DNA of 64,000 nucleotides, taken from contig JAGZUF010000001.1 in the NCBI GenBank assembly GCA_018380115.1, positions 62,001 to 126,000 of the forward strand. Direction: 5' to 3'. The position numbers and the translations under genes were made by a program. Below are positions 33,874 to 42,505 of the stretch, piece by piece. Numbering within the stretch: the first letter of the stretch is position 1; every line of letters starts with the position of its first letter. Source of the DNA: Oscillospiraceae bacterium (lineage in GTDB: Bacteria; Bacillota; Clostridia; Oscillospirales; Ruminococcaceae). Below the pieces are notes generated by a model that saw nothing but the letters and a program-made list of their open reading frames with translations, did not search any database and had not been told where the DNA came from.

Positions 33874-34677
33874 TTATTCTGCCGGTGTGCTTTGCGAAGA
33901 GGACGAGGGTGCGGCAGGCAGGCTGCCGGCAATGTTGTCCAGCACCTCCTGCGGGGCCTGCACCGCCGGCGCGCTGGCCGAGGCGGACGAGGAAGCCGCC
34001 GGCTTCATCTCGCTTTCCGTCACGGCATACAGGTAGGTCTTGTCGCCGTCGCGGCGGAACAGGTAATCCTGATACTTCACCGGAGCATACTGCATGTCGG
34101 GCGAAAAATCCGTGCCGGAGGAGAACTGCGACAGATACCCCACCGTCACGCGCACGGTGTCGCCCTCGCGCTTTATTTTCTCCACTTGGGGGTAATAGTC
34201 GGTGATAACGCTGGTGATGGGCAGAAGGTAGGCCTGCTTTTCTTCTACATACTGGTAGGTAAGGCCGCGGTCTTCAAACGTCTGGTAGGTAAAGTGCACA
34301 TCCGGCCCGTACAGCTCGGCCGCGGCGGCATCGATATCCGCTGTGGGCAAGTACATTGCGCCCACCTCGTCGCGCTCGTAGTCTTTATCCTCCGAAATGC
34401 TGCTCCAGATCAATGCGTTCAGCAGCGTGTTCTGGTTTGCTTCTTCAATGCTGTCAAAGGGCACAGGGTCCAGCGCCACAAGGTTGCGCAGGCGCAGCAC
34501 ATATTCGGCCTTCAGTTCGCTGTCGTCGAACAGCGTGGCCGTCAGGCGCACCCCGCCGGACACCACGCTCGCCAGCCCGATGACCACCAGAAGGCACACC
34601 ACTGCACCCAGCAGCTGACGCCAGCGGCGCCGGCGGCGCAGGGCGCTTTTTTCTTTCTGGGAATCGTTCACTGCCAT
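33874..34677 (-). CDS. Membrane-anchored protein of unknown function
   Basis: A 267-residue protein: basic N-terminus (LRRRRRWRQ), one membrane helix at about 21-42, then an extracytoplasmic domain rich in Asp/Tyr with no family I recognise, and a Ser/Ala/Pro-rich C-terminal tail of about 45 residues. The ATG at 34,677 follows AAAGGAGAGACAAAACC. It lies 28 nt after proA and is probably co-transcribed, although nothing suggests a role in proline synthesis. Confidence 0.75.
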   Translation of the reverse strand: MAVNDSQKEKSALRRRRRWRQLLGAVVCLLVVIGLASVVSGGVRLTATLFDDSELKAEYVLRLRNLVALDPVPFDSIEEANQNTLLNALIWSSISEDKDYERDEVGAMYLPTADIDAAAAELYGPDVHFTYQTFEDRGLTYQYVEEKQAYLLPITSVITDYYPQVEKIKREGDTVRVTVGYLSQFSSGTDFSPDMQYAPVKYQDYLFRRDGDKTYLYAVTESEMKPAASSSASASAPAVQAPQEVLDNIAGSLPAAPSSSSQSTPAE

Positions 34678-34705
34678 GGGTTTTGTCTCTCCTTTTCGCG
34701 GTGCG

Positions 34706-35941
34706 CTAGCGCGTCTGGCCTGCGCCGCGGATGATATATTTATAGCTTGTAAGCTCCGGCAGGCCCATGGGCCCGCGTGCGCCCAGCTTTTGGGTGGAAA
34801 TGCCCATCTCGCAGCCAAAGCCGAACTCGCCGCCGTCTGTAAAGCGGGTGGAGGCATTTACATACACCGCGGCGCTGTCCACCGCGGCGCAGAAGGCCTG
34901 TGCCGCCGCTTCGTCCGCAGTGACGATGGCCTCGGAATGGCCGGTGGAATGGGCCGCGATATGGGCCACAGCCTCTTCCAGGCTGCCCACCACGCGCACA
35001 GCCAAAATATAATCCAGAAATTCGGTGTCAAAATCATCCGGCCCGGCAGGCGTGCCGGGGATGACTGCCGCCGCGCGCGGGCAAAGGCGCAACTGCGTGT
35101 GCTTTTCGGCCATGCGCCGGGCCAGCATGGGCAGGAACCGCCCCGCCACGGCCTCGTGCACCAGGCACACCTCGGCGGCATTGCACACGGACGGGCGGCT
35201 TGTTTTGGCGTTGTCCACAATGGCAAGGGCCATATCAAGGTCTGCCGCTTTATCCACATAAATATGGCAGATGCCCGTGCCCGTCTCAATGCAGGGCACC
35301 TTTGCCTGTTCCACACAGGCACGGATGAGCCCCCTGCCCCCGCGGGGAATCAGAAGGTCTACAAGGCCGCGCGCGGCCATCAGCTCGCCCGCGCTCCGGC
35401 GCGAGGTGTCCTGCACAAGGCCCACAAGCGCCGCGGGCAGCCCGGCAGCCGCAAGCCCGGCGTGCAGGGCGGCCACAATGGCCGTGTTGGAGCGGATGGC
35501 CTCCTTGCCGCCGCGCAGCACACACACGTTGCCGCTTTGCAGGCACAGGGCCGCGGCGTCCGCCGTGACGTTGGGGCGGCTTTCGTAAATAATGGCCACC
35601 ACGCCCATCGGCACACGCCGCTTTTGCAGCAAAAGGCCGTTTGCAAGCATGGTCTCGGCCAGCGTCTCGCCCACCGGGCATTTCAGCGCCGCCACGCTGC
35701 GCAGGCCCGCCGCCATATCGGCCACCCGCCGGGGGGTTAGGCGCAGGCGGTCCAGCATCACGTCGCTGACGCTGCCCCTGGCCGCCGCGAGGTCCTGCCC
35801 GTTGGCGGCCAGAATATCCGCCTGCGCGCTTTCCAGCGCGCGGGCCATCTGCTCCAGCGCGGCGGCGCGCTGCGCCGCGCTGAGGGCGGCGGCAGAGCCC
35901 TTGTGCGCGGCAGCCTGCTCTAAAAGCTGCTGTGTGGTCAT
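34706..35941 (-). CDS. proA: Glutamate-5-semialdehyde dehydrogenase (gamma-glutamyl phosphate reductase)
   Basis: A 411-residue ProA, reducing gamma-glutamyl phosphate with NADPH in proline synthesis. Diagnostic motifs are IYESRPNVTADAAALCLQSG, VLRGGKEAIRSN, the catalytic-Cys region RPSVCNAAEVCLVH and the C-terminal FGFGCEMGISTQKLGARGPM. Its start overlaps the proB stop by 4 nt (ATGA), so translation is coupled. Confidence 0.97.
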   Translation of the reverse strand: MTTQQLLEQAAAHKGSAAALSAAQRAAALEQMARALESAQADILAANGQDLAAARGSVSDVMLDRLRLTPRRVADMAAGLRSVAALKCPVGETLAETMLANGLLLQKRRVPMGVVAIIYESRPNVTADAAALCLQSGNVCVLRGGKEAIRSNTAIVAALHAGLAAAGLPAALVGLVQDTSRRSAGELMAARGLVDLLIPRGGRGLIRACVEQAKVPCIETGTGICHIYVDKAADLDMALAIVDNAKTSRPSVCNAAEVCLVHEAVAGRFLPMLARRMAEKHTQLRLCPRAAAVIPGTPAGPDDFDTEFLDYILAVRVVGSLEEAVAHIAAHSTGHSEAIVTADEAAAQAFCAAVDSAAVYVNASTRFTDGGEFGFGCEMGISTQKLGARGPMGLPELTSYKYIIRGAGQTR

Positions 35942-36717
35942 GCGCGCCCCCCCTTTTGGGCGGAAAAGCGCGTGCCCACGGGCTTCCCCTCCAGAATATC
36001 ATACAAAAGCTCCGGCTTTTTGCCGTTTGCAATCACCATTTCCACGCCGTGCTGCGTGGCCAGGCGCGCGGCAGAAAGCTTTGTGGCCATGCCGCCCGTG
36101 CCCTGCGCGCTGCCTGCGCCGCCGCCCAGGGCAAGCACGGCGTCCGTCACCTCTTCCACGCGCTCGATGCGCCGGGCCGCGGCGTCCGTGTGCGGGTCTG
36201 CCGTATACAGGCCGTCAATGTCCGTCAGCAGCACCAGCAAATCCGCCCTCAGGTGCACGGCCACAATGGCGCCCAGTGTGTCGTTGTCGCCCACAGCTAT
36301 CTCAGCTGTTGAGACAGTGTCGTTTTCGTTCACGATGGGCAGCGCGCCCAGCGCCAGCAGCCTGTTCAGCGTGGCCTCGATGTTGGCGCTGCGCGCTTCG
36401 TCACGCGCATCCTCGCCTGTCACAAGCACCTGCGCCACCGTATGCCCATATTCAGAAAACAGCTTGTCATAGCGGTACATCAGCTCGCACTGGCCCACTG
36501 CGGCAGCCGCCTGCTTTGTGGGCATATCCGCCGGGCGGCCCGGCAGGTGAAGCTTACCCACGCCCATGCCGATGGCGCCGGAGGAAACCAGCACCAGCTC
36601 GTGCCCGGCATTTTTGACGTCTGACAGCACGCGGCACAGGGCGGCCGTGCGGCGGATATTCAGCGCGCCCGTGGCGTGCGCCAGCGTGGACGTGCCCACC
36701 TTCACGACAATGCGCAA
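35938..36717 (-). CDS. proB: Glutamate 5-kinase, short form without PUA domain
   Basis: A 259-residue amino-acid kinase that phosphorylates glutamate, the first step of proline synthesis. It starts RIVVKVGTSTLA and carries LVSSGAIGMG, NENDTVSTAEIAVGDNDTLGA and GTGGMATKLSAARLA. Many ProB proteins carry a C-terminal PUA domain of about 100 residues; this one stops after the kinase fold, as in several Firmicutes. Upstream on the minus strand TTGCTT-17-TATACT is a likely promoter. Confidence 0.96.
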   Translation of the reverse strand: MRIVVKVGTSTLAHATGALNIRRTAALCRVLSDVKNAGHELVLVSSGAIGMGVGKLHLPGRPADMPTKQAAAAVGQCELMYRYDKLFSEYGHTVAQVLVTGEDARDEARSANIEATLNRLLALGALPIVNENDTVSTAEIAVGDNDTLGAIVAVHLRADLLVLLTDIDGLYTADPHTDAAARRIERVEEVTDAVLALGGGAGSAQGTGGMATKLSAARLATQHGVEMVIANGKKPELLYDILEGKPVGTRFSAQKGGRA

Positions 36718-36788
36718 TGCAAAGCCCCCATTCCAAAAATATTTTGCCCCGGCGCCAGCGGCCGAAAGCAGCAGAAATATTCTGTACT

Positions 36789-36817
36789 AGTATAACATAA
36801 AGCAGGCCGGAAAGCAA
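36789..36817 (-). promoter_or_regulatory. proBA promoter
   Basis: On the minus strand TTGCTT (36,817-36,812) and TATACT (36,794-36,789) are separated by 17 nt. Confidence 0.55.
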
Positions 36818-36824
36818 AGCCGGT

Positions 36825-36854
36825 TTGACACATGTACCCAAAGCCTGCTATCAT
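36825..36854 (+). promoter_or_regulatory. Promoter of the GNAT-hflX operon
   Basis: TTGACA and TATCAT are separated by 18 nt, 45 nt before the GNAT start. Confidence 0.65.
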
Positions 36855-36899
36855 GGAAAAAATATAATGCGGGATGTGCCCCGCGGAAGGAGGCCCGCC

Positions 36900-37424
36900 A
36901 TGCACGGAACACTGCCTCTGGCAACGCCGCGCCTTCTTTTACGCCGCTTTTCGCCCGCAGATGCGCCGGCCATGTACACCGTTTGGGCCGGCGATGCGGC
37001 CGTCACCCGCTTTCTTCGCTGGCAGCCGCACAAAAGCGCGGCCGAAACGCGCAGTCTGCTGGAGGCGTGGGCCGCGCAGTATGCGTGCGGCGGCTTTTAC
37101 AACTGGGCCGTCGTGCGCCGTGCGGACGGCATGCTGATGGGCGCTATCGGCGCTGTGCCCGCTGAGGACGGCGCCGGCCTGCTGGAGCCCGGCTATGCTC
37201 TGGGCCGCCGCTACTGGGGGCAGGGTTACGCCACCGAGGCGCTGGCCGCTGTGGTGCGCTATCTGTTCGAAAGCGAGGGGCAGGCGGCGCTGGCCTGCTG
37301 CCACGCGCATGAAAACCCCGCCAGCGGCCGCGTGATGAAAAAGTGCGGTTTTCGCCCTGTGTGCAACGGGGTGTATACCATAAATACGACGGTACGGCCG
37401 TGCCCTGCCGCCATTACCTGCTGA
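36900..37424 (+). CDS. GNAT-family N-acetyltransferase, C-terminus frameshifted
   Basis: A RimJ-type GNAT acetyltransferase with the usual LATPRLLLRRFSPADAPAM start and acetyl-CoA loop RRYWGQGYATEAL. The frame as read ends at 37,424 with an odd tail. From 37,382 a second frame encodes KYDGTAVPCRHYLLTKKEF, the family's normal C-terminus, and stops at TGA 37,451-37,453, overlapping the hflX ATG as ATGA. A single missing base near 37,375-37,381 therefore separates the real C-terminus. It is either a recent mutation or a sequencing error. SD GGAAGGAGG. Confidence 0.82.
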   Translation: MHGTLPLATPRLLLRRFSPADAPAMYTVWAGDAAVTRFLRWQPHKSAAETRSLLEAWAAQYACGGFYNWAVVRRADGMLMGAIGAVPAEDGAGLLEPGYALGRRYWGQGYATEALAAVVRYLFESEGQAALACCHAHENPASGRVMKKCGFRPVCNGVYTINTTVRPCPAAITC

Positions 37425-37449
37425 CCAAAAAGGAGTTTCAAACACAGCT

Positions 37450-38715
37450 ATGACAGAAACACAAAACAGCACTGCGCCTGTGAAAGCCCTGCTGTTCGGG
37501 CTGGACCTGGGCGAGTACGATATGGAAAAAAGCATGGAAGAGCTTGCCGCACTGGCTGAAGCCGCCGGCATGGAGGCCGTGGCCGAGGTGGTGCAGAAGC
37601 GCGCCGCGCCGGAGGCCGCCACCTATTTGGGCGAAGGGCGCCTTGCCGAAGGCAGGCTGCTGTGCCGCAACCTTGGGGCGCAGTGTGCTATTTTTGACGC
37701 AGAGCTCTCCGGCAGCCAGATCCGCAACCTGGAGGAATTTCTTGAGGTGGAAGTGCTGGACCGCACCATGCTCATCTTGGAAATATTTGCGCGCCGCGCA
37801 GTGACCAGCGAGGGCAAGCTGCAGACAGAACTGGCCCTGCTGCGCTACCGTCTGCCAAGGCTTGCCGGCCTTGGCCAAAGCCTTTCGCGCCAGGGCGGCG
37901 GCGGGGGTGGCGGCACAGGCGCACGCCGGGGCGCGGGAGAATCGAAGCTGGAATATGACCGCCGCCATGTGCGCAGGCGCATTGAAGCATTGAGCGAAAG
38001 GCTGGCCGAGGTAAGCCGCCGCCGCGAGCAGGCCCGTCGCAGCCGCCAGAAAAGCGGCGTGCCCGTGGTGGCGCTTGTGGGGTATACGAATGTGGGAAAA
38101 TCCAGCCTTTTGAACCGCATGTGCGGCGCAGGCGTGCTGGAGGCCGACATGCTGTTCGCCACGCTGGACCCCACCGCCCGCCAGCTCACCCTGCCAAGCG
38201 GGCTCGCCTGCGTGGCTGTGGATACCGTCGGCTTTGTCAGCCGCCTGCCGCACCACCTGGTAGAGGCGTTCAAAAGCACGCTGGAGGAGGCCGCCTATGC
38301 CGATGTGCTGGTGCGCGTGTGCGATGCGTCGGACCCGGACAGCGCCCGCCAGCTTGCCGTGACAGACGAGGTGCTGGAAAGCCTTGGCTGCGGTGATATT
38401 CCCACTGTCACCGTATACAACAAATGCGACAAAGCCCCCCGCGCTGTGCCCCTGATGACGGACAGCCTTCGCACCAGCGCCGCCACCGGCGAGGGAGTAG
38501 GTGCCTTGCTGGCCAAGCTGGACAGCCTGCTGGCGGGCCGTGTGCGGCGCATCCGGGTGCTTTTGCCCTACGGCAAGCTGGGCGAGGCTGCGCCCATGCG
38601 CCAGCGCGGCACCGTGCTGGCGGAGGAATACCGCCCGGACGGCGTGTATCTGGAGGGCATTGTGAAGGCGGCGGACGTGCACCGCTTTCTGCCATGGCTG
38701 CTGGCTGATGAATAA
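37450..38715 (+). CDS. hflX: Ribosome-associated GTPase HflX
   Basis: A 421-residue HflX. The N-terminal domain has the glycine-rich linker RQGGGGGGGTGARRGAGESK before the coiled coil; the G domain carries G1 GYTNVGKSS, G2 region LFATLDPTAR, G3 DTVGFVSRLP and G4 NKCD. HflX splits and rescues stalled or stressed ribosomes. Its start codon overlaps the stop of the (unshifted) GNAT reading frame, so the two were translationally coupled. Confidence 0.96.
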   Translation: MTETQNSTAPVKALLFGLDLGEYDMEKSMEELAALAEAAGMEAVAEVVQKRAAPEAATYLGEGRLAEGRLLCRNLGAQCAIFDAELSGSQIRNLEEFLEVEVLDRTMLILEIFARRAVTSEGKLQTELALLRYRLPRLAGLGQSLSRQGGGGGGGTGARRGAGESKLEYDRRHVRRRIEALSERLAEVSRRREQARRSRQKSGVPVVALVGYTNVGKSSLLNRMCGAGVLEADMLFATLDPTARQLTLPSGLACVAVDTVGFVSRLPHHLVEAFKSTLEEAAYADVLVRVCDASDPDSARQLAVTDEVLESLGCGDIPTVTVYNKCDKAPRAVPLMTDSLRTSAATGEGVGALLAKLDSLLAGRVRRIRVLLPYGKLGEAAPMRQRGTVLAEEYRPDGVYLEGIVKAADVHRFLPWLLADE

Positions 38716-39232
38716 GCCGCACAACGCGCGGGCTGCCATCCGCCGTGCCGCCCCGGCGCATGCCATGGGCACCTCTGTATGCGGCGCCCTGCCGCCGTTC
38801 AAAGGCCGGGAGATTACCGCTTCCATTCCGCCCCGCTGTGCATCCGCTTGCTGCCCTTTTATTTTTTCTCCTCTTTTCTCCATGCCCGGCCTCCTGCGGG
38901 CACAGAGAAGGCTTTTGAAACCACCGGCAGCTTTGTCTCAGAAGTCAGGCCCCGGCACAGCCAGAGGCTTGCGCAAGCCCCGGAAGGGCATACTACCCCG
39001 CAAGCCTCTCAAAAGGCACGGAATGTTCTGCCTCCTGCATCATCTGCCCCGCCTCCCGTAAACGGGGTTCTTCCCGCTGCGTACTGCATCTTTTGGGGAT
39101 TGAATACCATCCCGCTTCGCTCGAAGCCGGCAGCGAAAGCCCTTTTACTCTCCCCGGCATAGCCGCGGGGTATCGTTTCGATAAAACAAATAAAAAAAGG
39201 GGCGGCCGGTTTCCCGGCCGCCCCTGTGTGTA
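38716..39232. other. Gene-free stretch with a long inverted repeat
   Basis: About 515 nt with no supported gene. AGAGGCTTGCG (38,963-38,973 region) and CGCAAGCCTCT (about 38,998-39,008) form an 11-bp inverted repeat without T run. The right end holds the terminator of the following lipoprotein gene. Confidence 0.5.
39196..39224 (-). terminator. Terminator of the 217-residue lipoprotein gene
   Basis: GGGGCGGCCGG and CCGGCCGCCCC arms; on the minus strand T7 follows. Confidence 0.8.
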
Positions 39233-39886
39233 CTACAATGCTTCCTGTTTCAAAGCCAGCGGAATTTCCACCTTCACATCTTCATACTGTAATACCAATT
39301 TACAGCCCTCCAGCGCCGGAACAAACATCCCGCTTGCATAATCGCCGCGTTCGGTGCTGCGTGCTGAATACCACGGTGCATTTAACGAGGTGATGTCCCG
39401 TCCTCCTACAAAAAGAACTTTATCATCTTCGGTTAACATTTTATAGGTCAGAGATTTTGCAGCCGTATGAATATCCTGCTCTCCCGTGTACTGTCCCACA
39501 AGCGTGGAAATATATACTGGATTTTCTGAAAGGTCGTTTTTTCGTGCGGTATAGTCCTCGATGGCCAGTTCATATAGTTCTTCTGTCATTATGTGATGTA
39601 CCTTGTAGTTTTCTTCTATGGCCGCCCGGTCAGTTTCAAGCTCCCGCAGGAAAAACTCTTTTTCGCTGTCTGTGGCTTCTCGTACTTGCAATAAAACTTC
39701 CCAGCCATCACTTTCGCCGGAATAAGTATAGGGTATTCTTGCCACATCTTCCGCAGTTGCGGCAAAACGAAAGTTCTGTTCTTCCTCTGCTACTGACAAA
39801 TTATCAGCAGGCGAATTACAGGCAGACAGGCAGAATAGCATTGCTGTTCCAAGCATAAAACATATCAGTTTTTTGAAACATTGCAT
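39233..39886 (-). CDS. Putative lipoprotein, 217 residues
   Basis: Signal peptide with lipobox LSAC (Cys at about 23), then a mixed alpha/beta region I do not recognise, with a helical, acidic middle part. The gene is noticeably more AT-rich than its neighbours, which hints at separate origin. Probably anchored on the outer face of the membrane. Function unknown. Confidence 0.75.
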   Translation of the reverse strand: MQCFKKLICFMLGTAMLFCLSACNSPADNLSVAEEEQNFRFAATAEDVARIPYTYSGESDGWEVLLQVREATDSEKEFFLRELETDRAAIEENYKVHHIMTEELYELAIEDYTARKNDLSENPVYISTLVGQYTGEQDIHTAAKSLTYKMLTEDDKVLFVGGRDITSLNAPWYSARSTERGDYASGMFVPALEGCKLVLQYEDVKVEIPLALKQEAL

Positions 39887-40044
39887 ATCTTTAACCCCCG
39901 GCCGCTTTATCTCTTGTCACTCTTACAACAGAGCCCTGCTTTCAAAGTATAGCGCAAAATGATGAATAAAGTCATATCATTTCAGCCCTGCCGGCGGCGC
40001 TGCGCGCTCTGGCAGGGCTGTCTTTTATTCCGCTGTGCAGCGCG

Positions 40045-40611
40045 TCAGCCGTTCACAGCGTAATTGCGGCTCATATCAAGCAGCACAAGCTGGCCGTTTT
40101 CATAGCCTGCCCGCACGGTGTAGTCCCGCCCGGCAAGCTCGTACGCGCCGTTTTCCGCCTGCCGGCAGCCCTCCACATGCTGTGTGAGCACATCGGGCGT
40201 CAGCCCGGTCAGTGCCACGCCGTCAAAGGCGGCGCCCTCCAGCGTGTGACCCTCGGCGGCGGCCACGTACACCCGGGCAACCGTGCCGCCGGACAGCGGC
40301 ACGGCCTCGTCCGCCGTCACCTCAAGGCCCGCACAGTTCACGCCGTCTTTGGCAAGGTACAGCCCGCTGTAATAGCTGTTTGCATTCAGCTGGGCGGCGG
40401 CATCCACATCGCCCATGACGCCGTTTTCATCCAGCGCACGGATGGTATAGCCCGCGTCCAGCAGGGCCCCCACTGTGGTCTCGCCCACGGTGATGTTCAC
40501 CCCGCCGAGGCTCACAGGGTACGCCTCGCCCGCAGGCGTGCATCCGGCCAGCGCCAGGCACAGTGCGGCGCACAGCACAGCGGCAACAATTTTTTTGCGT
40601 ATGTGTTTCAT
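40045..40611 (-). CDS. Putative lipoprotein, 188 residues
   Basis: Signal peptide (KKIVAAVLCAALCLA) with lipobox LAGC (Cys at about 24), followed by a GC-rich, beta-strand-like region (VNITVGETTVGALLDAGYTI). No family recognised. Not obviously related to the neighbouring 217-residue lipoprotein in sequence or base composition. Confidence 0.75.
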   Translation of the reverse strand: MKHIRKKIVAAVLCAALCLALAGCTPAGEAYPVSLGGVNITVGETTVGALLDAGYTIRALDENGVMGDVDAAAQLNANSYYSGLYLAKDGVNCAGLEVTADEAVPLSGGTVARVYVAAAEGHTLEGAAFDGVALTGLTPDVLTQHVEGCRQAENGAYELAGRDYTVRAGYENGQLVLLDMSRNYAVNG

Positions 40612-41114
40612 TGAAGGTATTCTCCCTTATCAAAAGAATGGCAGACAGTGCCCGCGCGCAGGCGGGCACTGCCCTGCCTGCGCACCGGCGCTATCTGCGG
40701 CTTTCACTTTTTGCGGGTAATATTATAGCATGGATTGCCGCCCGGCGCCATTTGCAAAATGCCCGAGAATACGCGCCCGCCCCGCCGCAAAACGGGAAAA
40801 ATGCCGGGAAATAGCCCCGCACCGCGCCTTTACACGCAAAAAGGGCCGCCTGCGGCGGCCCTTTTTGCTTAGAGGGGTGGGAAAGTATCAAAAGGTTGGG
40901 AATTCTTTTTGACATTTCTAGTTTACACCATTCCGCTTCATTGTCAAATGCAAAAACGCGAAAATTTCTTTATTTTATTGTTTACATTCGAAAATTTTCA
41001 TAATATAATTAAGAAAAGCCCTTTTTTTACCATGCCATATATTTGGAAAAGCATCTGCTTTTGGCCCGGGGCTTAAAAAGATTCGTATTTTGTCTTTCAT
41101 GGAGGAACACTTTC
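40612..41114. other. Intergenic region with terminator and Lrp promoter
   Basis: No gene is seen. A GGGCCGCC/GGCGGCCC terminator hairpin flanked by A5 and T5 lies at about 40,838-40,866. The right part is AT-rich and holds the promoter of the Lrp gene. Confidence 0.6.
40981..41009 (+). promoter_or_regulatory. Promoter of the Lrp-family gene
   Basis: TTTACA and consensus TATAAT separated by 17 nt, in a strongly AT-rich patch. Confidence 0.7.
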
Positions 41115-41561
41115 ATGGACGAGCTGGATAAAAAAATTGTTCGCTGTCTTTCGGAAAATGCCCGCATGACAGTGAAAGACATCGCCCGGCGCGTGTGCCT
41201 TACAAGCCCCGCTGTGTCAGAGCGCATCCGCCGCTTGGAGAAGGCCGGCACCATTGCGGGCTACACGGTTTTGCTGGGCAGGCAGGGCGGGCCGGGGGCC
41301 ATTGAGGCGCTGATAAGCGTCTCGGTAGAGCCGAAGGACCGCGATGCCTTTCTTGCCATGGCGCAGCGCCAGCCGCGCGTGGCGCAGTGCTTTCACGTCA
41401 CCGGCAGCCACAGCTTTCTTGTGAAGGTGAACTGTGAGGGCATTGCGGCGCTGGAAAAGCTTATCACTACATTTCAGCAGCTTGGCCACACATCCAGCCA
41501 GATCATCCTGTCCACCCCGGTGGACAGGCATACGCCCCCGGAATATGAGGAGGAACTGCCA
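41115..41561 (+). CDS. Lrp/AsnC-family transcriptional regulator
   Basis: A 148-residue Lrp/AsnC regulator: N-terminal HTH (DELDKKIVRCLSENARMTVK, RRVCLTSPAVSERIRRLEKAG) and C-terminal RAM ligand-binding domain (about 70-140, with VTGSHSFLVKV). SD GGAGG is 10 nt before the ATG at 41,115. Lrp-type proteins usually respond to amino acids; the target is unknown. The stop overlaps the next start (ATGA), so it is translated together with the zinc-ribbon membrane protein. Confidence 0.92.
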
Positions 41562-42049
41562 TGACCTGTACCGCCTGCGGGCAGAAGCTGCCGCTGGGCG
41601 CCGCATTCTGCCCCTATTGCGGCGCCGCCGCGCCCTCACAGAGCCAGCCCGAGCCCGCACCATCGTGCGAAGGTTCTGCGCCCGAAGAGACACCCGAAAA
41701 GCCCCCCTGCGTGCCGGAGGCCATCTGCCCGCCGGCGGATGCACAGGCCGCGGCCCGCGCGGCCCAAAACACCGGCGAAGCGCCGCCCCAAAGTGCGCAG
41801 CCTGAAGTACAGGGCGGCATGTGCGTGCGGGAATATTTTTTGTGCCTTGTGCTGTTCTGCATTCCTGTGCTGGGGCTCATCCCCATGGTGGCGTGGGCCT
41901 TCAGCGGGCATGTGTGCAAAGAAAAGCGCCGCCTTTCGCGCGCCGCGCTTTGCCTTGCAGGCGTGGTGCTGGCCGCCGTGCTGCTGGCGCTTATGCTGGC
42001 CGTGGTGCTGCTGCAAACCGGCGCCGTGCCTGTGCAAAGCATGGTGTAG
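41561..42049 (+). CDS. Zinc-ribbon membrane protein
   Basis: A 162-residue protein. Residues 3-20 form a zinc ribbon CTACGQKLPLGAAFCPYCG; a Pro/Ala/Glu-rich linker follows; two membrane helices lie at about 90-110 and 130-152 (LVLFCIPVLGLIPMVAWAF, LAGVVLAAVLLALMLAVVLL). Proteins with a zinc_ribbon_2 head and a two-helix tail are common in Firmicutes without known function. Coupled to the Lrp regulator by a 4-nt overlap. Confidence 0.82.
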   Translation: MTCTACGQKLPLGAAFCPYCGAAAPSQSQPEPAPSCEGSAPEETPEKPPCVPEAICPPADAQAAARAAQNTGEAPPQSAQPEVQGGMCVREYFLCLVLFCIPVLGLIPMVAWAFSGHVCKEKRRLSRAALCLAGVVLAAVLLALMLAVVLLQTGAVPVQSMV

Positions 42050-42081
42050 GGCCCCTCTGCGGGCTTTTTGCACAGCAGGGC

Positions 42082-42110
42082 TTGACATACCCCTGCACAT
42101 CCGCTATACT
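42082..42110 (+). promoter_or_regulatory. Promoter of the MATE leader RNA
   Basis: TTGACA and TATACT at 17 nt. The -10 ends only 5 nt before the first paired base of the leader RNA, so transcription should begin at about 42,116. Confidence 0.8.
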
Positions 42111-42115
42111 ACATA

Positions 42116-42207
42116 CCGTTCACTCGGAGGGTGAGCTGTTCGCTTTGGAAACGGCAAGCCGGATAAGGTGGCAGGCTGAGACGCCTGCTCTCTTATCCGG
42201 CTTTTTT
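42116..42207 (+). ncRNA. Compact structured leader RNA with terminator; candidate guanidine-IV (mepA) riboswitch
   Basis: About 92 nt. CCGTT (42,116-42,120) can pair with AACGG (42,150-42,154), enclosing a CACTC-GGA-GGGTG hairpin and a loop AGCTGTTCGCTTTGG. Immediately after comes a terminator: GCCGGATAAG (42,158-42,167) with CTTATCCGGC (42,192-42,201), an inner GCAGGC/GCCTGC stem, then T6. The small size, start at the promoter, overlapping terminator and the downstream MATE gene match what is known of the guanidine-IV (mepA) class in Clostridia. I recognise the class from memory of its architecture; a covariance-model search would settle it. The MATE start is 300 nt further on, which is farther than usual. 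Confidence 0.5.
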
Positions 42208-42505
42208 CGGCCCTTCGCACAGCATCAGGGAACAAGGGCAACATCTCCACCGCGTCGCCTCCGGCTGCATTATTCTTCTTGCCCTCCGGCAGGAAGCCTG
42301 CCCTGCCAGAGGGCCGGCCATGGGCTGAAAACTGCGAACACCGTCAGGGCGGCCCCGGCACGGAATGTCAGGGATACAGGGCGGCGGCCGGCCGCCGCCA
42401 GATAAGCCGGGCAGCGCAGCCAGCGCGTGCCCCGGCGCGCACCGGCAGCGGTGCTTCCCCTGTTCAGCGGTGCTGGCTTTTATCTTTACCTTAGGAGGCT
42501 TTGCA
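42208..42505 (+). other. Long leader between RNA element and MATE gene
   Basis: About 300 nt without a supported gene. It is GC-rich with several short inverted repeats but no second promoter that I can support. Confidence 0.45.

Noticed and set aside
42165..42195. CTGAGA sequence suggesting a TPP riboswitch
   Set aside because: It is only the loop of the terminator hairpin; the other thi-box elements (ACCTGA..GGATAATGCC) are absent and the downstream gene is an exporter.
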